DNA of 64,000 nt from Chryseobacterium sp. ERMR1:04 (lineage in GTDB: Bacteria; Bacteroidota; Bacteroidia; Flavobacteriales; Weeksellaceae). Below, piece after piece: positions 18,045-28,873 of the stretch. The position numbers were made by a program, and so were the translations under genes. The first letter of the stretch is position 1. Every line of letters starts with the position of its first letter. Location: positions 434,001 to 498,000 of the forward strand of contig NZ_LIRF01000003.1 in the NCBI RefSeq assembly GCF_001297705.1, in the 5' to 3' direction. Below the pieces are notes generated by a model. The model was not told the origin of the DNA. It ran no database searches and saw only the letters and a list, made by a program, of their open reading frames with translations.

Positions 18045-18941
18045 TCAATTCAAATTCCTGTATTCAATAGGAGACATCCCTACTTTCTGTTTAAAAAGGC
18101 GTGTAAAATGCTGAGGATATTTAAACCCTAAATGATAAGCAATCTGGCTAATCGACTGGTCAATGTCAAAAATTTTATCTTTCGCTACATCAATAACTTT
18201 TGTCTGGATATATTCCTGAGGCGAAATGCCTGTTTCTTTTTTAATAAGGTCTCCAAAATAATTAGCCGATAGATTGAGTTCTTCTGCGCACCAAGCCACA
18301 GAAGGTAAGCCGATTGTTTGTGGTTTATCGGAAGAGAAATATTCATTTAAAAGCGTTTCAAAACGTTCTACGATTCCTTTGTTGATGTTATCTCTTGTAA
18401 TAAATTGACGGTCATAGAATCGGGTGCAATAATTAAGAAAAAGTTCTAAATTGGAAGCGATTAACGTTTTGCTGTGTTTATCAATGTTTTGCGCCAGCTC
18501 ATCCTGAATTTTCTCAAAACAATCCATCACAATCTGTCTTTCTTTTTCTGAAAGGTGGAGAGCCTCATTAGATTCATAAGAAAAGAACGAATAATCCTGA
18601 ATATGCTTTCCTAATAATGTACCTTTTATCAAATCGGAATGGAAGATCAAAGCCCAGCCTTTTGGTTCAAATTGAGTTACTTTGGGCTGTACTCCAATGA
18701 CCTGCCCGGGAGAAATGAAAACTAAAGTTCCTTCCTGATAATCGTAGTAATCACGGCCATATTTCAATTCTCCACATTTTAATTCTTTCAGGAAAATTGC
18801 ATAGACTCCAAAGTTCAACGTTTGGGCGGGCATTGCTGTTGCCTTAGACATATCAATAATACTAATCAAAGGATTAAGCGTTTCTACTCCTCTTAATTTA
18901 TTATAGACATCTACGCTGTCAATTTTTGCGATCTTTTCCAT
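18045..18941 (-). CDS. AraC-family transcriptional regulator
   Basis: A 298-residue regulator. The N-terminal cupin-type sensor includes GTLVFISPGQVIGV and GWALIFHSDLIKGT; the C-terminal double HTH includes SVAWCAEELNLSANYFGDLI and SQIAYHLGFKYPQHFTRLF, ending KQKVGMSPIEYRNLN. It resembles the regulator at 22.5 kb, and the two bracket a group of aldo/keto reductases, as often seen in Chryseobacterium. It is divergent from the reductase at 19.5 kb across a repeat-filled gap. A -7-like TAAATTTG element lies 20 bases before its start. Confidence 0.9.
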   Translation of the reverse strand: MEKIAKIDSVDVYNKLRGVETLNPLISIIDMSKATAMPAQTLNFGVYAIFLKELKCGELKYGRDYYDYQEGTLVFISPGQVIGVQPKVTQFEPKGWALIFHSDLIKGTLLGKHIQDYSFFSYESNEALHLSEKERQIVMDCFEKIQDELAQNIDKHSKTLIASNLELFLNYCTRFYDRQFITRDNINKGIVERFETLLNEYFSSDKPQTIGLPSVAWCAEELNLSANYFGDLIKKETGISPQEYIQTKVIDVAKDKIFDIDQSISQIAYHLGFKYPQHFTRLFKQKVGMSPIEYRNLN

Positions 18942-18960
18942 TCTCTTCGTTTTGATGATA

Positions 18961-18968
18961 CAAATTTA
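18961..18968 (-). promoter_or_regulatory. TAnnTTTG-type -7 element for the AraC gene
   Basis: On the minus strand TAAATTTG fits the Bacteroidota -7 consensus TAnnTTTG, 20 bases upstream of the start codon. No TTG at the expected -33 spacing is seen, so this is a partial match. Confidence 0.45.
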
Positions 18969-19124
18969 CATATTATAAGACACTGATAATCATCCGAAAA
19001 CCTCAATCAGTAATTTTGGTAACAAATACAGTAATCTGTATAAAGTCATCGTTGTTTTATCTTCTGAAATTTGCAAAGAGAGAAAAGGAATAGATGATTT
19101 ATGATCAAGATTTTTTTTGTGGGA

Positions 19125-19400
19125 AATCGCAAAGGCGCAAAGATTTTAACCTTTACAATGTTTCAAGGCGCAAGAAAATCAAAGATTTTCGATTGGTAAT
19201 CTTTTAATTTCCATAAAGTTTGTCATTCTGGAAGAATCTCGACAAAGTTTAGCAAGATAGTATTTTAATAAATGTATTTAGACTCTTCCAGAATGACAAA
19301 GTAAACGGATATATATATATTACACAATCAATTTTATCGCAGATAAAATCCTTGCGCCTTAATAACAATATTTAAACTTTCATTGCGCCTTTGCGATTGA
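19125..19400. repeat. Composite nested palindrome (family B arms around a family C hairpin)
   Basis: Outer arms run ATCGCAAAGGCGCAAAG then CAAGGCGCAAG on the left, and CTTGCGCCTTAA then TTGCGCCTTTGCGAT on the right, as inverted copies. Between them sits a separate hairpin, GTCATTCTGGAAGA (19220-19233) and TCTTCCAGAATGAC (19286-19299). This fills most of the 517-base gap between divergent genes; no coding sequence is seen in it. The promoter of the reductase at 19459 must lie within or just after it. Confidence 0.8.
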
Positions 19401-19416
19401 CCAACCTGCAAAATAA

Positions 19417-20439
<1,023 letters not shown>

Positions 20440-20468
20440 GTTTTATGAATCTACAATTAAAAAATAAT

Positions 20469-20852
20469 ATGGAAACTGCAAAAATAGAAGATAACCAATT
20501 ACAAATATTAACGGTGACACAAACACTCACGGAGTTGATGATCGAAAAAGATATAGCTGGCATTAATAAAATTGTAGATGTAGACTTTACCCTGACGCAC
20601 ATCACAGGATATGTACAGTCAAAAAAGGATTGGTTTACAGAAATAGAAAGTGAACAAATGAAATACTATTCCTATACAGAAGTAAAAACATCGGTAAGTA
20701 TCACTGCTGATAAAGCAACTTTTGTTGGTCAAAATCTTTTGGATGCCCGAATTTGGGGAACGCGAAACACATGGAGATTACAACAGACCATGCAACTTGA
20801 AAAACGTAACGGTAAATGGATTATATTAAAATCCGTTGCCACAATATTTTAA
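20469..20852 (+). CDS. NTF2/SnoaL-like protein (DUF4440 type)
   Basis: A small alpha+beta cone-fold protein of ~127 residues. It opens with a long helix (TQTLTELMIEKDIAGINKIV), has the conserved turn DFTLTHITGYVQSKKDWF and ends with strands (TWRLQQTMQLEKRNGKWIIL). That pattern is typical of nuclear transport factor 2-like proteins that bind or turn over small molecules. I chose the start at 20469 (METAKIEDN) because the A-rich leader before it looks like other starts here; an earlier ATG at 20445 would add eight residues. It is sandwiched between two aldo/keto reductases and probably shares their operon. No catalytic role is proven. Confidence 0.82.
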   Translation: METAKIEDNQLQILTVTQTLTELMIEKDIAGINKIVDVDFTLTHITGYVQSKKDWFTEIESEQMKYYSYTEVKTSVSITADKATFVGQNLLDARIWGTRNTWRLQQTMQLEKRNGKWIILKSVATIF

Positions 20853-21854
<1,002 letters not shown>

Positions 21855-21862
21855 AATTTTAA

Positions 21863-22438
21863 ATGAAAAAAGTACTTATCATAGGAGCTACCGGAAGCCT
21901 CGCAAAATACGTTGTTGAGGCGGTGAAACCTTTAGAAAATATAGAATTAACCTTATTCGTAAGAAATAAAAACAGACTTTCAAAAGACCTTTCAGATAAT
22001 TGTGAAATTATAGAAGGAGACGCCTTGAATTTCAATGATATTAAAAATGCCGTAAAAGGAAAAGACATTGTTTATATTAACCTTGATGGCGATTTGGAAA
22101 CAATGACGGGTAATATTGTACAAGCTATGCAGGAAGAGAAGGTAAAGAGAATCATTGGGATCAGCTCTATTGGGATTTACACTGTTCCGTTGAGACCCGT
22201 TTTGGTTCCTTACAGAAAATTGGCAGATATTATTGAAAGTTCAGGATTAAACTATACGATTCTCAGACCCGATTGGTTTACCAATGTAGATGAGGTTGAT
22301 TACGAAACCACAATTAAAGGCTCTCCGGAAATTGGTTCCGCCATTTCAAGAAAAAGCATTGCAGATTTTGTTTCAAAATTGATTAATTATCCGAATTTGT
22401 ATATCAATGAAAACTTAGGAATTAGTAAACCCAATTAA
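21863..22438 (+). CDS. NmrA-like NAD(P)-binding protein
   Basis: A 191-residue atypical short-chain dehydrogenase. The dinucleotide motif IGATGSLAKYVVEA is at residues 6-19, followed by GDALNFNDIKNAVKGKDIVY and the typical LNYTILRPDWFTN block. The catalytic YxxxK of classical SDRs is shifted or degenerate (VPYRKLADIIES), as in NmrA/azoreductase-like sensors. It may be a redox sensor or NAD(P)H reductase. It sits at the end of the reductase operon, 8 bases after the preceding gene, and before an AraC regulator. Confidence 0.85.
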   Translation: MKKVLIIGATGSLAKYVVEAVKPLENIELTLFVRNKNRLSKDLSDNCEIIEGDALNFNDIKNAVKGKDIVYINLDGDLETMTGNIVQAMQEEKVKRIIGISSIGIYTVPLRPVLVPYRKLADIIESSGLNYTILRPDWFTNVDEVDYETTIKGSPEIGSAISRKSIADFVSKLINYPNLYINENLGISKPN

Positions 22439-22473
22439 ATCTTTTTGACAGTTCAATTTGATATATTTACGTA

Positions 22474-23340
22474 ATGAAAGTTTTTAAAGATTTTGCTTCA
22501 TATAATAAATTCATGGGAATGTCTGAACCTTTGAATGAAGATATTGATGTTGGATATTATGATCCGCCCAATATCATATTGGGATCTGACCCTGTGATGG
22601 TAGATTTTTACAGAATATCTATTAAGATTAAATTCAAACGTAAAGCAACACCGTTCGCAGAGCCTATTACCGCTGTCTTTTTTAACAGTCCGGATCTGGT
22701 CATAGCACCGGGTTGGGATGCTGAACCTACCTATACGGGAATGTATCTTCAACTTTCTAAAAAAGTCATTGATCAAAATAGATTTTTATTTAAAACGTAC
22801 TTAGATTACGGACAGCATGAAGCGCTGTATTTAACAGAAGAGGAAGTAGATGAAATAAGTGCTGTTTTCAGATTGTTGTTTAAATATTATGAAAGCGAAA
22901 AAAAGCATTTCGGGGTTTTATTGTCTTATGTAAATGTTTTAATTTCATTGGTAGAAGCTTTTTATAAGCGACAGTTTTCAACGGATCCTAAACAATACAA
23001 CCGAATTGTGACCGATTTTCAGCAGCGTTTGATAGAGTATTACAATCATCCCATAAAACAGCTTCCCAATGTTCAGTACTTTGCAGATGCGCTGGGACTA
23101 ACGGCTAATTATTTAGGAGATATCATTAAACATTATACTCAAAAATCGGCACTTGAAAATATTCATGACTTCATCATTAGAAAAGCAAAAGAATTATTGG
23201 AACAAAACGCTGAAATGAATACCACTGAAGTTGCATATGAATTAGGCTTTGAATATCCCAATTACTTTTCGAAGTTCTTTAAAAAACAAGTGGGATTAAG
23301 TCCCAAAGAGTATCGTTTACAACGCATTAATAAAGAGTAA
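22474..23340 (+). CDS. AraC-family transcriptional regulator
   Basis: A 288-residue regulator with a cupin-like sensor (MVDFYRISIKIKFKRKATPF, PDLVIAPGWDAEPTYTG) and a C-terminal double HTH (VQYFADALGLTANYLGDII and TTEVAYELGFEYPNYFSKF) ending KQVGLSPKEYRL. It resembles the regulator at 18.0 kb. It lies 35 bases after the NmrA-like gene and is followed by a strong terminator, so it closes this transcription unit. It probably regulates the nearby reductases; the inducer is unknown. Confidence 0.9.
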   Translation: MKVFKDFASYNKFMGMSEPLNEDIDVGYYDPPNIILGSDPVMVDFYRISIKIKFKRKATPFAEPITAVFFNSPDLVIAPGWDAEPTYTGMYLQLSKKVIDQNRFLFKTYLDYGQHEALYLTEEEVDEISAVFRLLFKYYESEKKHFGVLLSYVNVLISLVEAFYKRQFSTDPKQYNRIVTDFQQRLIEYYNHPIKQLPNVQYFADALGLTANYLGDIIKHYTQKSALENIHDFIIRKAKELLEQNAEMNTTEVAYELGFEYPNYFSKFFKKQVGLSPKEYRLQRINKE

Positions 23341-23350
23341 ACTTATCATA

Positions 23351-23378
23351 AACGCCTTCAACAAGAGGCGTTTTTTTT
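23351..23378 (+). terminator. Intrinsic terminator after the AraC gene
   Basis: AACGCCT and AGGCGTT form a perfect 7-base stem with an 8-base loop, followed by a run of T. It lies 10 bases after the stop codon. Confidence 0.9.
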
Positions 23379-23463
23379 GTATCAGTAATTTGTATCTTTT
23401 TTATTGGTAATCTGTCTCTGTTAAAAATTTTATTCGTTTCTACATTTGTTCAGTACAAAATAG

Positions 23464-24591
<1,128 letters not shown>

Positions 24592-24619
24592 TTATTAAAA
24601 ATATTTAAATAAAATCAAA

Positions 24620-25225
24620 ATGAATCAAACAAAAAAAGTACTGTTAATCAATACCCATTTAACATATCCTAATTGGTCAGAAGGCCTTTTAAATGATGCT
24701 TTCAACCAAAAAGCAAAAGAGTTTCTTGCATCAAAAGGTTTTGAAATTTTAGAAACAAAAGTTGAGAATGGTTATGATGCAGACGAAGAAGTAGAAAAAC
24801 ATCTACAGGCAGATATTATCATCCTGCAAACGCCCATCAATTGGTTCGGTGCTCCCTGGATTTACAAAAAATATGTAGATGAGGTTTTCAATAGTGGCTT
24901 ACACAGTGCCAAATTCCTTTCTGGCGATGGCAGAACAAGAGAAGATCCTACCAAACAATATGGAACAGGTGGAAAAATGCAGGGTAAAAAGTTTATGGTC
25001 TGCAGTACCTGGAACGCTCCGTCAGAAAGCTTCAATGATGTTGGTCAACAGTTATTTAAAGGAATAAGTACACAGGATTATCTATTACACATTACCAGTA
25101 ATTACCGTTTCTGCGGAGTTGAGGTTGTTCCGGATTATAATTGTTTTGATATTTTCAAAGATGGAGATATTGCTAAAGATTTAGAGAATTATCCTGCACA
25201 TTTGGCCAAGGTTTTTGGCATGTAA
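24620..25225 (+). CDS. NAD(P)H-dependent quinone reductase (MdaB-like flavodoxin fold)
   Basis: A 201-residue flavodoxin-fold oxidoreductase. VLLINTHLTYPNWSEG opens the FMN/FAD loop, ADIIILQTPINWFGAPWIYK is the second flavin-contacting strand and KKFMVCSTWNAPSESF the third; GTGGKMQGKKF and FCGVEVVPDYNCFD are typical of MdaB/NQO-like proteins (~200 residues). It would reduce quinones by two electrons in the cytoplasm. It follows the Tat reductase by 28 bases, consistent with a redox-stress island. A hairpin follows. Confidence 0.88.
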   Translation: MNQTKKVLLINTHLTYPNWSEGLLNDAFNQKAKEFLASKGFEILETKVENGYDADEEVEKHLQADIIILQTPINWFGAPWIYKKYVDEVFNSGLHSAKFLSGDGRTREDPTKQYGTGGKMQGKKFMVCSTWNAPSESFNDVGQQLFKGISTQDYLLHITSNYRFCGVEVVPDYNCFDIFKDGDIAKDLENYPAHLAKVFGM

Positions 25226-25293
25226 GAATGATCTCTCGTTGAAATGATGAGGTAATGACTTCAGTTTTTTTATTCCTAATCATCAATCTCTAG

Positions 25294-25334
25294 AAAGACC
25301 TTACGATAATAAAATTGTGAGGCCTTTTATTTTG
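25294..25334 (+). terminator. Hairpin terminator after the quinone reductase
   Basis: AAAGACCTTAC pairs with GTGAGGCCTTT with one mismatch and one wobble, followed by TTATTTT. It lies about 70 bases after the stop codon. Confidence 0.65.
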
Positions 25335-25418
25335 GGCGTGCCCCTTTGGGTCGGGCTATCCACTGCAATCTTTTGTTCGTTCCTCACAAAAGGATTTCCG
25401 TTTCTATCCCTCACGCGG
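25334..25418. repeat. GC-rich palindromic element of the type widespread in flavobacteria
   Basis: An ~85-base block, clearly richer in GC than its surroundings. It starts GGGCGTGCCCCTTTGGGTCG, has an inner hairpin CTTTTGT (25370-25376) with ACAAAAG (25386-25392), and ends ATCCCTCACGC; the termini GCGTG and CACGC are inverted. I recall very similar blocks scattered through flavobacterial genomes, but I cannot check this. It is not coding. It is the only copy in this window. Confidence 0.6.
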
Positions 25419-25571
25419 TATTGGTCTTTTTAAATAGATAGAATCCGAAATTTAGAAAAAAAATAATCCTTTTTGAGCTTGTAAGAAATGATAATTGAGC
25501 CTTACAATAAGATTTGATCATTTTTAAAGCAATAAATTTGCTAGATTTAATCAAATAAAATCAAGCTGTAA

Positions 25572-25706
25572 ATGGAAGAGACAGAGAAATTGAGAACATT
25601 GGGGTATTCAGGAATATTTCTGTCCTGCTTTTCAGATTATAGCGAAAAATATGATGACCAATATATATTATCAATAATGGAGAGCTCAATGCTCTCTTTT
25701 TTATGA
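25572..25706 (+). CDS. Possible 44-residue ORF of unknown function
   Basis: An open frame, starting MEETEKLRTLGYSGIFLSCF and ending MESSMLSFL. No family resemblance is visible, and its last codons overlap a hairpin terminator, so it may be chance or a decayed gene. The remaining parts of the 25226-25795 gap hold only the repeat and terminators listed. Confidence 0.2.
   Translation: MEETEKLRTLGYSGIFLSCFSDYSEKYDDQYILSIMESSMLSFL
25680..25702 (+). terminator. Intrinsic-terminator-like hairpin
   Basis: GAGAGC and GCTCTC form a perfect 6-base stem with loop TCAAT, followed by six T. It has no obvious gene in front of it, apart from the short frame at 25572, which makes that frame or an undetected small RNA worth considering. 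Confidence 0.7.
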
Positions 25707-25822
25707 TTACAAATCAGATAATCTCAAATAACTGCAATCGTATAATACAATTTTCTGTTCCTACAATTTTTTAAAATCAGAAAACTTCCTGAAATTTGCA
25801 TCAAGTAAAAATGAAGACAATA

Positions 25823-26449
25823 ATGAAGATCATAGACTTAGAAAACTGGAACAGGAAAGAACATTTCGAATTTTTCTCAAGAATGGCAAGTCCATATTTT
25901 GGTTTTACAACCGAAGTAGACTGTACAAAAGCATTTCAAAAATCTAAAGATGAGGGCCATTCTTTTTTTGCCTCATACCTTCACAAATCAATGGTTGCTG
26001 TAAATTCTGTATATGAATTAAGATTAAGAATTCTTGAGGGTAAAGTGGTGGAATTTGATAATATTCATGCAGGCACAACAATCGGAAGAGCAGATGGAAC
26101 TTTTGGTTTTGCATTCATTCATTTTTCTAAAGATTTTGATGTTTTCAATGCTGAGTTACAAAGTGAAATTGAGGGAGTACAAAATACAACAGGAATCAGA
26201 ATGAATAACGGAGAATTGGGCAAAGACTTAATCAGACATTCTACCATTCCGTGGAATTCTTTCAGCGCGTTGCTTCATCCCACTCCTTTGGATAAAACGG
26301 AATCTGTACCCAAAATCACTTTCGGGAAATTCAGTATTCGTGATGGCAAAAAGTTCTTACCGGTTTCTGTTGAAGCGCATCATGGTTTAGCAGACGGAAT
26401 TCACATTGCAAGGTATTTGGAGGAATTCCAAAGACAATTGGATATGTAA
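25823..26449 (+). CDS. Chloramphenicol acetyltransferase (CAT) family protein
   Basis: A 208-residue member of the trimeric CAT family, with the catalytic motif HHGLADG near residues 186-192 (consensus HHxxxDG), PYFGFTTEVDCTKAF near the N-terminus, ASYLHKSMVAVNSVYELRLR and STIPWNSFSALLHP. It would transfer acetyl from acetyl-CoA to a hydroxyl acceptor in the cytoplasm; whether this is chloramphenicol cannot be judged. The start is taken at MKIIDLENW, where the family begins; two upstream in-frame ATG/TTG codons exist. GAAATTTGC at 25792-25800 may be the -7 region. The last ~60 bases recur three times in the downstream repeat array. Confidence 0.87.
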   Translation: MKIIDLENWNRKEHFEFFSRMASPYFGFTTEVDCTKAFQKSKDEGHSFFASYLHKSMVAVNSVYELRLRILEGKVVEFDNIHAGTTIGRADGTFGFAFIHFSKDFDVFNAELQSEIEGVQNTTGIRMNNGELGKDLIRHSTIPWNSFSALLHPTPLDKTESVPKITFGKFSIRDGKKFLPVSVEAHHGLADGIHIARYLEEFQRQLDM

Positions 26450-27475
26450 ACTGAAGAAAAAAATTAACCACAAAAGTCACAAAAGACCAATCTTGAAGGT
26501 AAAGATTTTAAAGTTCACAAAATGAAAATCAAAGATTTTTAAAAGCTTTTGTGTTCTTCTTTTTTAGCATTATTTTAAACTAAAAATAGATAAAACTTTT
26601 GCCTCTTTTGTGGTTGATAAATAATACACAGTTTAGCAGATGGAATTCACATTGCAAGGTATTTGGAGGAATTCCAGAGACAGCTTGATAATTGAGTTGA
26701 AATATATTAAGTAAGAAAATAATACACCACATTTGTCATTCCGGAGGAATCTAAACACATCTATTAAAATAGAATCTTTAAAAAATTTGCTTAGATTCCT
26801 CCAGAATGACAAACTTAATATCTAATAAAAATCAAAGATTTTTAAAAGCTTCTGTGTTCTTCTTTTTTAGCATTATTTTAAACTAAAAAATAGATAAAGC
26901 TTTTGTACCTTTTGTGGTTGATAAATAACACACAGTTTAGCAGATGGAATTCACATTGCAAGGTATTTGGAGGAATTCCAAAGACAGCTTGATAATTGAG
27001 TTGAAATATATTAAGTAAGAAAATAATACACCACATTTGTCATTCCGGAGGAATCTAAACACATCTATTAAAATATAATCTTTAAAAATTTTGCTTAGAT
27101 TCCTCCGGAATGACAAACTTAATATCTAATAAAAATCAAAGATTTTTAAAAGCTTCTGTGTTCTTCTTTTTTAGCATTATTTTAAACTAAAAATAGATAA
27201 AACTTTTGCCTCTTTTGTGGTTGATAAATAACACACAGTTTAGCAGATGGAATTCACATTGCAAGGTATTTGGAGGAATTCCAAAGGCAACTTGATATGT
27301 AAACTGAAGAACAAAATTAACCACAAAAGTCACAAAAGACCAATCTTGAAGGTAAAGATTTTAAAGTTCACAAAATGAACACAAAAGATTTTTAAAAGCT
27401 TCTGTGTTCTTCTTTTTTAGCATTATTTTAAACTAAAAAATAGATAAAGCTTTTGTACCTTTTGTGGTTAATAAA
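26450..27475. repeat. Mosaic tandem-repeat array carrying copies of the CAT gene 3' end
   Basis: The block starting GTTTAGCAGAtGGAATTCAC, equal to the CAT codons for LADGIHIARYLEEFQRQLD, recurs at 26635, 26935 and 27238 (gene copy at 26385). The two middle periods are about 303 bases and include a CCGGAGGAATCTA / TAGATTCCTCCGG hairpin (family C). The first and last intervals instead carry AACCACAAAAGTCACAAAAG and a CTTTTGTGGTT arm (family A). All copies share AAAGCTTCTGTGTTCTTC and TTTTAGCATTATTTTAAAC. This looks like unequal exchange or slippage that captured the end of a gene. The copies are not expressed genes. Confidence 0.92.
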
Positions 27476-27510
27476 TCACACACAGCTAGGATAACTTCCA
27501 ACCCAGAATC

Positions 27511-28260
27511 CTACCAATTACTCAATCCGTTTTCCAACGCTTTTTCATAATTTTCTTCATCAAAAGAATACAGATCAGGAGATTTATGAGCGCCGCCACG
27601 TCTTTGTTCTTCCAACTTATTTAGAATACCTAGGTTTTTAATTTTTCTGTAAAAATTACCACGGTTAAGTTCTTTCCCTAAAATAGCTTCATATAATTTC
27701 TGTAGCTCAGAAAGGGTAAATTTTTCGGGTAAAAGATTATATCCAATCGGTTTTGTTGATATTTTTTCGCGTAAAGTCATCAATGCTTTATCAACGATCT
27801 CACGATGATCCATAGCCAGATCAATTTCTGATAATTGATTTAAATAAATCCACTCCACTTTTTCACTGAATTCATCCGGAATAGGATTTAGTTTTGTAGG
27901 ATTGTATAACGCGTAATATCCGATAGAGATAAATCTTTGCTTATGGAAAAGCGTTTCATCAAAATCTTCAAAATAAAATTCACTTCTGTTTTTCTTTCCA
28001 AAAACACCGAATTCTTCAAGATAAACACCCGTTACACCCGCTCTGTCCCTTAAAATTCGTTCAACGGCTTCATCCAGGTCTTCATCTTTCTTTACATAAC
28101 CTCCCGGCAATAGCCATTGTTTTCGGTAATTCATCTTGATCAGTAAAACCTTTAAATCATTTTGATCAAAGCCAAATATCACAGGGTCAGCAGATATATG
28201 AGGAAGAAAAAGCTCTTTTGCTTCGTTTGATTTATCTAAAAGTTGTTGTTTGGAATCCAT
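27511..28260 (-). CDS. NUDIX-domain transcriptional regulator (NrtR/AraR-like)
   Basis: A 249-residue protein with an N-terminal NUDIX fold and a C-terminal winged helix (FTLSELQKLYEAILGKELNR, then GNFYRKIKNLGILNKLEEQR). The NUDIX box is GGYVKKDEDLDEAVERILRD: the catalytic REUxEE is replaced by RILRDR, so hydrolase activity should be lost, as in NrtR and the AraR sugar regulators of Bacteroidetes. It probably binds a sugar- or nucleotide-like ligand and controls the divergent receptor/GH3 genes. Two related palindromes lie in the shared intergenic region. Confidence 0.85.
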   Translation of the reverse strand: MDSKQQLLDKSNEAKELFLPHISADPVIFGFDQNDLKVLLIKMNYRKQWLLPGGYVKKDEDLDEAVERILRDRAGVTGVYLEEFGVFGKKNRSEFYFEDFDETLFHKQRFISIGYYALYNPTKLNPIPDEFSEKVEWIYLNQLSEIDLAMDHREIVDKALMTLREKISTKPIGYNLLPEKFTLSELQKLYEAILGKELNRGNFYRKIKNLGILNKLEEQRRGGAHKSPDLYSFDEENYEKALENGLSNW

Positions 28261-28365
28261 GGATGTTATAAGAAAAACGTGATATCACAAATTTACTAAT
28301 AAAAATTTTGAAAGAACCTCAAAAATGCATTCTTGAATTCAATTTTGGGGAAATTTTAAGACTTT

Positions 28366-28400
28366 ATTTTTCATTGTTTCACTCCGAAACAATGAAAAAT
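28366..28400. promoter_or_regulatory. Perfect 15-base-arm palindrome, candidate operator
   Basis: ATTTTTCATTGTTTC and GAAACAATGAAAAAT are exact inverted copies around ACTCC, 106 bases upstream of the NUDIX regulator start. A second site with the same 5-base spacing lies at 28510-28534. Operator use by the NUDIX regulator is an inference. Confidence 0.55.
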
Positions 28401-28509
28401 ATTCATTTAGATTAAATTTAATTATTTGACATTTAGATAATTAACCCCAGTATTAAATTTTATTAATATTTTTTTTCAAAAATTGAATGAAAAAATGTAG
28501 TATTGTAAT

Positions 28510-28534
28510 GCTTCGCATTGAAGCAATGAAAAAA
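28510..28534. promoter_or_regulatory. Second, degenerate copy of the palindrome
   Basis: GCTTC and GAAGC flank GCATT, and the right half GAAGCAATGAAAAA matches the right arm of the 28366 site at all but one position. The left half is shorter and diverged. The dyad centres are about 134 bases apart, compatible with a looped repressor. Confidence 0.45.
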
Positions 28535-28873
28535 AACAAAGATTGAGATAAAATTGCTTCGAAAATACTTTCCCCTGAGAGTATGCAATTTTCAGTACAA
28601 ATATGATGCTTAATCCACTAAGCCTGCATGAAAAAAGTAAAGTAAATAGGCTTTTCACTTGATTTCATGACGATGCAGAGGTAAATGAACAGCTGGCTGT
28701 ATTAATAAAAAATCCAGTACTGATTTTAAATGATAACAGTTCATCCAATGAAAATTTGGGTGCAGGAAATGTTGTGTCTTTTAATTGTTGGCGATAAAGA
28801 CAACAGAGTGTTGATTATCATAGAATTAGATGTAAAACAAAGAAACTAAAGAAGAAATTATATAAACTAAGCA

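Larger units (their letters stand above)
28261..28873. other. Regulatory gap with possible gene relic
   Basis: This 613-base gap separates the NUDIX regulator from the receptor. It contains the two palindromes listed separately. From about 28600 to 28870 broken frames with protein-like wording appear (MMLNPLSLHEKSKVNRLF, a stop, FHDDAEVNEQLAVLIKNP), which may be the remains of a decayed gene, but no family is recognised. Confidence 0.3.

Noticed and set aside
25226..25795. tRNA or rRNA gene in the GC-rich patch
   Set aside because: No cloverleaf, TΨC or anticodon arm could be laid out; the patch is a palindromic repeat.
26450..27475. Tandem repeats considered as a CRISPR array
   Set aside because: Units are about 250-300 bases, have no short direct repeats with unique spacers, and no cas gene is near. 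They contain copies of the CAT gene end and intergenic palindromes.
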